DNA of 18,293 bases from assembly GCA_964587515.1 (NCBI GenBank), contig CAZPMO010000094.1, positions 1 through 18,293 of the forward strand. The letters are read 5' to 3'. The translations under genes were made by a program, and so were the position numbers. The notes below the pieces were generated by a model. That model was not told the DNA's origin. It did not search any database and worked only from the letters and a program-made list of their open reading frames with translations. This DNA is from CAZPMO01 sp964587515. Lineage in GTDB: Bacteria; Pseudomonadota; Alphaproteobacteria; MPNO01. Below, in pieces: positions 12,648 to 18,293 of the stretch. Positions within the stretch are counted from its first letter, which is position 1. Every line of letters begins with the position of its first letter.

Positions 12648-14408
12648 TTACTCCGGCACGCCGGCCTCGCGCAGGCTGTCGAGGTGGGTCGTCTTCAAAA
12701 GATTTCCGCCCGAGGGCGTTGCCCGGGCAATTTTCAGCGAGAAATCGGGTCTGAGCCGCATCAAATCCGCGGTCACGTTACGCGCCTCGTCGGTGCGACC
12801 GAGCTGGGCGAGCATTATGGCATGCCACATGTAGGCGTTGTAAGGGGCGTTGGCCTCCTGGACCGATTTTCGGGTCCATGACAGCGCCGCGTCGTCATCG
12901 CCCAGCGTGAGGTAGGCTATGCCGTGTCCGATGAACGCAAGCCATAGCATCGGATCTCGCGGGCTCAGCCGTTCCATCAGAGCCAGCTCGGGCAGCGCTT
13001 CCTCGGGGCGGTCGCTATAGACAAAGCCCAGGCCATTCTGGAGGTGCGCGAAGGCATAGTTGGGATTGATGTCGATCGCCTTCGCCGTGGCGTCGAGAGC
13101 GGCGTTGTAATCCCACCGGAACATCGCCGCCATGCCGAGCGCGACATGCGCCGCCGCGTCGCGCTCGTCGAGCGACAGCGCGGTGTTGGCCGCGCGCATG
13201 CCTTCTGCGATCTCCTCGGCCGGCTGATCGGCGATACCGAGCACCGTGCTGCGCATGCGGGCGGTGGCAAGACCGGCGTAGCCGGAAGCGAAATGAGGAT
13301 CGATCTCCATCGCGCGCCGGAACAGACGCTGCGCCTCTTCATTGTCGGCCTTTTTCGATCGCCAGACATGCCACATGCCACGCTGATAACAGTCCCAGGC
13401 GTCGAGGTCGTCGGACCGCTTGCGCCGCGCGCGCTCCTGCTCGACACGGCTGAGCTCGGGCTCGATCGCCCGCACCACCGTCTCGGTAATCTCATCCTGA
13501 AGGGCGAAAATGTCATCGAGATCGCGGTCGTAACGCTCGGCCCAGATATGGCTGCCGTCGGCGGCGTCGATGAGCTGGGCCGTGATGCGCACCCGGTTGG
13601 CCGCCTTGCGCACGCTGCCTTCGAGCACGTAGCGCACGTCGAGCTCGCGTGCGACATGGCGGATGTCGGGTGAGGTTCCCTTGTAGGAGAAGCTCGAGTT
13701 GCGCACGATTACCAGGAACCATCGAATTCGGCTGAGGGCGGTAATGATGTCCTCGGAGATGCCGTCGGAGAAATATTCCTGCTCCGGATCGCCCGACATG
13801 TTGGCGAACGGCAATACCGCGATCGACGGCCTCGACGATTTCAACGATGGTTCGTCCCTTGCTTCCGGTGCGGTGACCGAGGCCGGCCGCGCCCGGAACA
13901 CCTGAACCGGCTTGGCGATGTTCTTCACCGTCTGCGCGCCGAGATCGTCGAACGCGGCCGACAGCTTTCCCGCCACGTGATCGTGGACCGTGCCCGAGAC
14001 GTAGACTTCCCCGGGTCCGCACAACCCTTCGAGCCGGGCCGCGACGTTCACGCCGTCGCCGTGAATATCGTCGTCCTCGATGATCACGTCGCCGAGATTG
14101 ATGCCGACGCGGAACACCATCCGGCGGTCTTCCGGCAACTCGGCATTGTGGCCGGCCATTGCCGACTGGATCGCCAGCGCATTGCGCACCGCGTCAACGG
14201 CGCTCGGGAATTCCACCAATATGCCGTTGCCCGTGGTCTTCACGATGCGTCCGCCGTCGGCGGCGATCCGGGGGTCGATCAACTCGGCATGAATTTTTCT
14301 GAAGCGCGCCCGGGTTCCTTCTTCGTCGGCCTCGATCAGCCGCGAATAGCCGACCACATCGGCGGCCAAAATCGCCGCGAGCCTTCTCTGGACACGATCT
14401 TCGGCCAT
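12648..14408 (-). CDS. Adenylate/guanylate cyclase domain protein with TolB-like and TPR regions
   Basis: Cytoplasmic regulator of 586 aa in three parts. A class III nucleotide cyclase domain (about 8-175) has metal ligand D17 in AADVVGYSRL, the VNVAARLEGL segment with transition-state N121 and R125, and GDG at 117-119. A TolB/FlgO-like region (193-316) reads SIAVLPFANMSGD. TPR-like helical repeats fill about 330-586. The second metal-binding Asp, normally in KTTGDG, is Asn61 (KTTGNG), so cyclase activity is doubtful. Proteins with this order are numerous in rhizobia and relatives, usually without known function. The ATG at 14408 starts the conserved N-terminus, 30 bases after a good promoter candidate. 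The neighbours, clpS upstream and an atypical SDR downstream, give no functional clue. Confidence 0.88.
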   Translation of the reverse strand: MAEDRVQRRLAAILAADVVGYSRLIEADEEGTRARFRKIHAELIDPRIAADGGRIVKTTGNGILVEFPSAVDAVRNALAIQSAMAGHNAELPEDRRMVFRVGINLGDVIIEDDDIHGDGVNVAARLEGLCGPGEVYVSGTVHDHVAGKLSAAFDDLGAQTVKNIAKPVQVFRARPASVTAPEARDEPSLKSSRPSIAVLPFANMSGDPEQEYFSDGISEDIITALSRIRWFLVIVRNSSFSYKGTSPDIRHVARELDVRYVLEGSVRKAANRVRITAQLIDAADGSHIWAERYDRDLDDIFALQDEITETVVRAIEPELSRVEQERARRKRSDDLDAWDCYQRGMWHVWRSKKADNEEAQRLFRRAMEIDPHFASGYAGLATARMRSTVLGIADQPAEEIAEGMRAANTALSLDERDAAAHVALGMAAMFRWDYNAALDATAKAIDINPNYAFAHLQNGLGFVYSDRPEEALPELALMERLSPRDPMLWLAFIGHGIAYLTLGDDDAALSWTRKSVQEANAPYNAYMWHAIMLAQLGRTDEARNVTADLMRLRPDFSLKIARATPSGGNLLKTTHLDSLREAGVPE

Positions 14409-14444
14409 GTGATGCGTAAACTTCCAGAGAAACCGACGGGCGAG

Positions 14445-14473
14445 ATTGTATGGTCCGCCGACGGTCGAGTCTA
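14445..14473 (-). promoter_or_regulatory. Sigma70-type promoter candidate for the cyclase gene
   Basis: On the minus strand TAGACT (14468-14473) and TACAAT (14445-14450) are separated by 17 bases, 4 of 6 and 5 of 6 matches to the consensus hexamers. A start near 14438 would leave a leader of about 30 bases before the ATG. Confidence 0.5.
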
Positions 14474-14489
14474 TCCGGCCTGCCCGCGT

Positions 14490-14795
14490 CTATTGCTCCG
14501 GCTTGGTGGTGAACATCAGCGGGTGGCCTTCCTTGCGGCCGGCGTCGATTCCTTCGGTGGCCTTGGTCTCCGCGACGTCCTTCGTATAGACGGCGACGAC
14601 GCACGACCCCTTTTGGTGCGCCGCCATCATCACCGGATAGGACTCGTCTTCGTTCATCTTGAAGACTTTTTTCAGCACCCCGATGACGAATTCCCGCGGC
14701 GTGTAGTCGTCATTCAACAGGATCACCTTGTGAAGGCGCGGCCGCTTGGTTTTCGGCTGGACCTTGGTGCGTGGTTTTTCGACGATATCGTTCAT
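14490..14795 (-). CDS. clpS: ATP-dependent Clp protease adapter ClpS
   Basis: Adapter that binds N-degron substrates and delivers them to ClpAP. The 101 aa, an N-terminal flexible tail and the core KVILLNDDYTPREFV define the family. N28, D29 and D30 with H60 (AAHQKG) are the residues that form the pocket for the substrate alpha-amino group in studied ClpS proteins. The ATG at 14795 is supported by the purine-rich GAGGAACAGGGG before it. In many alphaproteobacteria clpA follows clpS; here a cyclase/TPR gene follows instead, 81 bases away. It lies 41 bases after the molybdenum hydroxylase stop on the same strand. There is no obvious terminator between them, so readthrough from upstream is possible. 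Confidence 0.95.
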   Translation of the reverse strand: MNDIVEKPRTKVQPKTKRPRLHKVILLNDDYTPREFVIGVLKKVFKMNEDESYPVMMAAHQKGSCVVAVYTKDVAETKATEGIDAGRKEGHPLMFTTKPEQ

Positions 14796-14836
14796 GGACC
14801 CCTGTTCCTCTCAAAAGACCACAAATTTTCACGATT

Positions 14837-17191
14837 CTAGGCCGCACCCTCCTTGATCGCGCGCCAGATGCGTTCGGGGGTTGCGGGCATCTCCATGTGA
14901 TCAACGCCGTACTCGGCCAGCGCATCGACGATGGCGTTGACCACCACGCCCAGCGCCGGCGTCGCGCCGCCTTCGCCGCCGCCGCGCACGCCGAGCCTGT
15001 TGGTCGGGCTCGGCACTTCCATGATATGGGTCGCGAATGACGGGAAGTCATCGGCGCGCGGCATGGCGTAATCCATCATCGAGGCGGCCAGCATCTGGCC
15101 GGTCTCCGCGTCGTAGAAGGCGTGTTCCAGCAGCGCCTGACCGGCGCCCTGCACCGCGCCGCCATGGGTCTGGCCGTGCAGGATCAGCGGGTTCACCGCG
15201 CGTCCCACATCATCGACCGCCGCGTAGGCAATCACCTCCAGCGCGCCGGTGTCGGGGTCGATCTCGATTTCGCAGACCTGCGCGCCATAGGGGAAGCCCG
15301 GCACCTGCATGAGCTCCTGATGCTCGGCCCCGAACGCGCCCCGCAGATCCTCGGGCAGGTCGTCGCGATCGCGCGCCGCGGCCGCGATCTCGAAAATGCC
15401 GAGGCTGCGGTCGGTGCCCTCGATCCGGAAGACGCCGTCGGAGAACGCGATATCGGTCACCGCGGCTTCGAGCAGATGTCCCGCGATGCGCTTGCCCTTC
15501 TCGATGATGGCGTCGGTCGCCGCGCCCATCACGATGCCCGCCATGCGCATGGAGCGCGCCGAATGCGAGCCGCCGCCTTCCTTCACGATGTCGGTGTCGC
15601 CGGTGATCATGCGCACGCTCTCGAACGGCACGCCGAGCCATTCCGCGACGCATTGGGCGAAGCTGGTCTCGTGGCCCTGGCCGCTGGAAGTGGTGCCGAT
15701 CACCACCTCGACACGGCCTTCCGGATCGACGTCGATCTCGGTGCGCTCCACCGGGAAACCGCTGGTGATCTCGATGTAATTGGCGAGCCCGATGCCTCGG
15801 AGGCGGCCGCGCGCGCGGGCTTCTTCCCGCCGCGCCGGGAAGCCGGTCCAGTCGCCGAGCTCCAGCGCCTTGTCCATGGCGCGCTCGAATTCGCCGCTGT
15901 CGTATTTCAGCCCCAGCGCGGTGCCGTAAGGCATGGCGTCCTCGCCGACCAGATTGCGGCGGCGCAGCTCCACCGGGTCGAAGCCGAAATCGCGGGCGGC
16001 GCGATCCATCAGCCGTTCGATGATGTACATGGCTTCGGGCCGCCCGGCGCTGCGATAGGGCGCGGTGGGCGAGGTGTTGGACAGCGTCGCGCGGCCGCGA
16101 ATGTGGGCGGCCGGGATATGGTAGACCCCGGTCAGCAGTTCGGAGGTCTTGTTGAGCGGTACGAAACTGACCGTATAGGCACCGATATTGCCGAGCAGCG
16201 AGCACCGCAGCCCGAGGATTTCGCCGTCGCGGTTGAGCGCGAGCGCGGCGTCGACGGAGAGATCACGCCCCTGATAATCCGAGAGGAACGCCTCGCTCCG
16301 CGTCGAGACCCATTTCACCGGGCGGCCGAGCTTTCGCGAGGCCCAGCAGACGATGCCGTATTCCGGATAGGTCCAGTTGCGGGTGCCGTAATTGCCGCCG
16401 ACATCCTCGACGATCACCCGGAAGCGGTTCTCGTCGACGCCGAATACGTTCGCGAGGTCGCGCTTCAGGCGCACCGAATTGTCGCCGCCGCAGTAGAAAG
16501 TAAAGCGCTCCGACGCCGCGTCGTAATCGCACAGCGCCGAGCGGGTTTCCATCATCACGCCGGTCACCCGCTGCACCCAGGTGTTCAGGCTCGCCACGTG
16601 ATCGGCGCCCGCGAACGCCGCTTCGGTGGCCGCCTCGTCGCCGAACCCGGCGTCGACGCACTGGTTGCCGGGCGCGTCGTCCCAGACCAGCGGCGCGCCC
16701 GCCTCGAGCGCGCGCGGCGTCGCGGTCACCGCCGCCAGCGGCTCGTATTCCACCGCGACAAGCTCGGCGCTATCGGCTGCCGCCGCCGCCGTCTCGGCGA
16801 TCACCGCGGCCACCGGATCGCCCACGAAGCGCACCTTGTCGGTCGCCAGCAGGGGCAGCGGGGTGGTGCGTTTGTCGCTTCCGTCTGAGTTGTTCAGCGG
16901 CAGATCGACCAGACCGGCGATCGCCGAATAGCACGGGATCAAACCGATGCCGTCGGGCGTCATGTCGGCGCCGGTCAGCACCGCGAGCACGCCCGGCGCG
17001 GCGCCGGCAGCCGCCGTATCGACCGAAAGCAGTCGCGCATGGGCGTGCGGCGAACGCACGATGACGGCGTGGGCCTGACCGGGCAAATCGACATCCAGCG
17101 TGTAACGCCCGCGCCCGGTGACCAGCCGATGGTCCTCCTTGCGCAGCACCGGCTTACCGATGCCGCCCGTCTCCACACCTTTGATCGTCAT
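14837..17191 (-). CDS. Xanthine dehydrogenase family molybdopterin-binding subunit (CoxL form II-like)
   Basis: Large catalytic subunit (784 aa) of a molybdenum hydroxylase in the xanthine dehydrogenase/CO dehydrogenase family, which hydroxylates a substrate with water at a Mo-pterin cytosine dinucleotide. It begins with GKPVLRKEDHRLVTGRGRY, typical of CoxL-like subunits. The active-site loop reads PYRSAGR (378-384), which is like form II AYRGAGR and not the CO-specific AYRCSFR, so CO oxidation is unlikely. DVGGNYGTRN (263-272), GQGHET (504-509) and RGGGEGG with the base Glu740 mark the Mo site. The iron-sulfur and FAD subunit genes normally adjacent are absent. The ATG at 17191 has GGGAG upstream and follows the deacetylase gene by 46 bases. 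Partner subunits must lie elsewhere, or the protein works with borrowed ones. Confidence 0.9.
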   Translation of the reverse strand: MTIKGVETGGIGKPVLRKEDHRLVTGRGRYTLDVDLPGQAHAVIVRSPHAHARLLSVDTAAAGAAPGVLAVLTGADMTPDGIGLIPCYSAIAGLVDLPLNNSDGSDKRTTPLPLLATDKVRFVGDPVAAVIAETAAAAADSAELVAVEYEPLAAVTATPRALEAGAPLVWDDAPGNQCVDAGFGDEAATEAAFAGADHVASLNTWVQRVTGVMMETRSALCDYDAASERFTFYCGGDNSVRLKRDLANVFGVDENRFRVIVEDVGGNYGTRNWTYPEYGIVCWASRKLGRPVKWVSTRSEAFLSDYQGRDLSVDAALALNRDGEILGLRCSLLGNIGAYTVSFVPLNKTSELLTGVYHIPAAHIRGRATLSNTSPTAPYRSAGRPEAMYIIERLMDRAARDFGFDPVELRRRNLVGEDAMPYGTALGLKYDSGEFERAMDKALELGDWTGFPARREEARARGRLRGIGLANYIEITSGFPVERTEIDVDPEGRVEVVIGTTSSGQGHETSFAQCVAEWLGVPFESVRMITGDTDIVKEGGGSHSARSMRMAGIVMGAATDAIIEKGKRIAGHLLEAAVTDIAFSDGVFRIEGTDRSLGIFEIAAAARDRDDLPEDLRGAFGAEHQELMQVPGFPYGAQVCEIEIDPDTGALEVIAYAAVDDVGRAVNPLILHGQTHGGAVQGAGQALLEHAFYDAETGQMLAASMMDYAMPRADDFPSFATHIMEVPSPTNRLGVRGGGEGGATPALGVVVNAIVDALAEYGVDHMEMPATPERIWRAIKEGAA

Positions 17192-17237
17192 TATGTCGCC
17201 CCGGCTCCCATTTCTCCCGATCGCATTAAACCATGTC

Positions 17238-18143
17238 TCAACTCGGGATATGGCTTTCGTGGTTTTCCAGGTACCACTCGGCGATTTCCTCGCGCTTGGG
17301 GAACCAGACGCCGTCGAAGCGTTTTACGTGGTCGAGGAATTCGCGCAGCGCCCGCACCCGGAACGGCTGGCCCCAGACATGGGGGTGGATGCCGATATTC
17401 ATCAGCCGGCCGCTTTCGCCGCCCTCGCGGTAAAGCTCGTCGAACTGCTCGATGATCACCTCGGCCGCCATGGACGTCGACATGCCGCGCCGGAAGAAGA
17501 TCTGGAAATCGTTGACCTCGTTCGAATACGGCACCGAGACGATGGGCCCGTGATCGGTGCGGATCAGGAAGGGCTGGTCGTCGTTCATGATGTCGGTATG
17601 AAAGATCAGCCCCTGCTCGGCGAGGATACCGGATGTGTTTGGCGTGCAGCGCAGCGACGACGACAGCCAGCCCCGCGCCGGACGGCCCACCACATCGTTG
17701 TACACCTTCAGCGTCTCGACAATGACTTCGCGTTCCTTGTCCGGCTGATGGGCGAAATCGGTCAGCAGTTCGGACTGGACATAGTTGTGCGCCACCAGCT
17801 CCCAGCCGCGCTCGTTGACCGCGTCGACGATGCGGCGGCGCTCCAGCCCGGTCTTCGCGTTCATGGTGCAGCTCGCCGGCACGCCCGCCTTGTCGAAGAT
17901 GTCCATCAGTCGCCAGATGCCGACGCGCTGGCCGTATTCGCGCCAGGTATAGTTGGGCAAATCGGCGACGTTGCCGGGCAGCGGGTCGGGCAGGATCGAC
18001 GGCCCGCCCGGGTAATAGGGCTCGTCGGTATCCTTGACCATGTCCCAATGTTCGAGATTGAAGGTCAGCAACAATACGAGCCGGGCCCCGTTCGGCCATT
18101 TCAGCGGCTTGCGGTCCGGCATCGGTACGAAATCATATTGCAT
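17238..18143 (-). CDS. Polysaccharide deacetylase family protein (PuuE/PgdA-like, NodB homology)
   Basis: Cyclic amide or N-acetyl hydrolase of the NodB fold, 301 aa, cytosolic with no signal peptide visible. The segment REYGQRVGIWRLMDIFDKAGVPAS closely resembles cofactor-independent allantoinase PuuE and HpPgdA-type enzymes. The usual metal motif TFDD is TFNLEHW (27-33), and the HxxxH motif is H119 with Q123 (VAHNYVQ), so metal binding is altered; HPHVWG (253-258) is retained. I recall similar variants in this subgroup. The ATG at 18143 precedes the conserved stretch. It is first of the minus-strand run and 46 bases before the molybdenum hydroxylase gene; such a pair would suit degradation of a purine-like or other cyclic N-compound, which is inference. 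Confidence 0.85.
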   Translation of the reverse strand: MQYDFVPMPDRKPLKWPNGARLVLLLTFNLEHWDMVKDTDEPYYPGGPSILPDPLPGNVADLPNYTWREYGQRVGIWRLMDIFDKAGVPASCTMNAKTGLERRRIVDAVNERGWELVAHNYVQSELLTDFAHQPDKEREVIVETLKVYNDVVGRPARGWLSSSLRCTPNTSGILAEQGLIFHTDIMNDDQPFLIRTDHGPIVSVPYSNEVNDFQIFFRRGMSTSMAAEVIIEQFDELYREGGESGRLMNIGIHPHVWGQPFRVRALREFLDHVKRFDGVWFPKREEIAEWYLENHESHIPS

Positions 18144-18155
18144 GGTGGTCGCCCC

Positions 18156-18184
18156 ATTATAATTTTAATCCCGCCATAAGACTA
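18156..18184 (-). promoter_or_regulatory. Weak promoter candidate for the deacetylase/molybdenum hydroxylase run
   Basis: TATAAT on the minus strand (18156-18161) is a perfect -10 in an AT-rich patch. TAGTCT at 18179-18184, 17 bases upstream, matches the -35 consensus at 3 of 6 positions. The predicted start would leave fewer than ten bases before the ATG, close to a leaderless transcript. Confidence 0.3.
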
Positions 18185-18238
18185 ACCCATCGGCCCCCGC
18201 TGCGGTAGGATGGCCAGGACAATCGCATTTGGAGCATG

Positions 18239-18275
18239 CATCCTTCGAGACGGGCCTTCGGCCCTCCTCAGGATG
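18239..18275. repeat. Second dispersed palindrome type
   Basis: Outer arms CATCCT (18239-18244) and AGGATG (18270-18275) and inner arms GGGCC (18252-18256) and GGCCC (18260-18264) around TTC form an imperfect hairpin. The sequence resembles a family of repeats common between alphaproteobacterial genes (from memory). It is unrelated to copies A and B. Beyond it nothing is recognised up to the window end. Confidence 0.6.
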
Positions 18276-18293
18276 AGGATATACCTAGCTTTC

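Noticed and set aside
15122..16888. 588-codon plus-strand frame opposite the molybdenum hydroxylase
   Set aside because: Composition typical of an antisense frame, no recognisable domain, and no ribosome-binding site.
14837..17191. Assignment of the molybdenum hydroxylase as CO dehydrogenase CoxL
   Set aside because: The CO-specific active-site loop AYRCSFR is absent (PYRSAGR here) and coxM/coxS are not adjacent.

Overview
The window looks like a chromosomal segment of a high-GC alphaproteobacterium. Supports are the GC-rich codon use, a tam-type methyltransferase, a ClpS of the usual alphaproteobacterial length, a cyclase/TolB-like/TPR regulator, orphan CoxL-like and Rieske genes, and the palindromic dispersed repeats I associate with this class. 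A run of exactly ten Ns at 6888-6897 marks a scaffold gap, so this is probably a draft or metagenome-assembled genome. No rRNA, tRNA, CRISPR array, phage or transposase gene was seen.

Layout. 1-976 (+) is the 3' part of a zinc-independent quinone oxidoreductase, convergent with tam (973-1737, -). 1751-2150 is a compact unit in which a GIY-YIG nuclease gene is bounded by two inverted copies of a hairpin repeat. 2213-3103 (+) is a DUF1932-type NAD(P)-dependent oxidoreductase, convergent with an AbrB-family membrane protein (3100-4158, -). A large hybrid histidine kinase follows (4226-6853, -), its 5' end running into the scaffold gap. 7021-11692 (+) is a probable five-gene operon: SDR, ArsM-like methyltransferase, Rieske oxygenase alpha subunit, second SDR, Bcr/CflA-type MFS transporter. 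It suggests oxidation of a small or aromatic organic compound with transport, but the substrate cannot be read from sequence. From 11700 to 18143 all genes are on the minus strand: an atypical extended SDR, a class III cyclase/TolB-like/TPR protein, ClpS, a molybdenum hydroxylase large subunit without its small subunits, and a PuuE/NodB-type deacetylase. A second kind of dispersed palindrome ends the window.

Most notable observation. The methyltransferase at 7828 is interrupted by an in-frame TGA (8443-8445), but the same frame continues for 56 more codons with a C-terminal half that fits the family, ending at 8616. The TGA falls where I expect a conserved Cys, the equivalent of the second arsenic-binding Cys of ArsM. 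It is followed 10 nt later by a 17-nt stem-loop resembling a bacterial SECIS (U two bases before the loop, GU in the loop). This is either an undescribed or rarely described selenoprotein methyltransferase or a recent nonsense pseudogene. A shortened SAM-binding glycine loop in the same gene keeps the second option open.

Other notable features are two regulators with substituted key Asp residues (a pseudo-receiver in the hybrid kinase, D to N in the cyclase), an epimerase-like protein with HxxxH instead of YxxxK, and two convergent gene pairs whose stop codons share a 4-bp palindrome. No stretch above 300 bases lacks a gene. The longest are 6854-7020 (gap plus an operator-like palindrome), 18144-18293 (weak promoter plus repeat) and 2088-2212 (repeat B).
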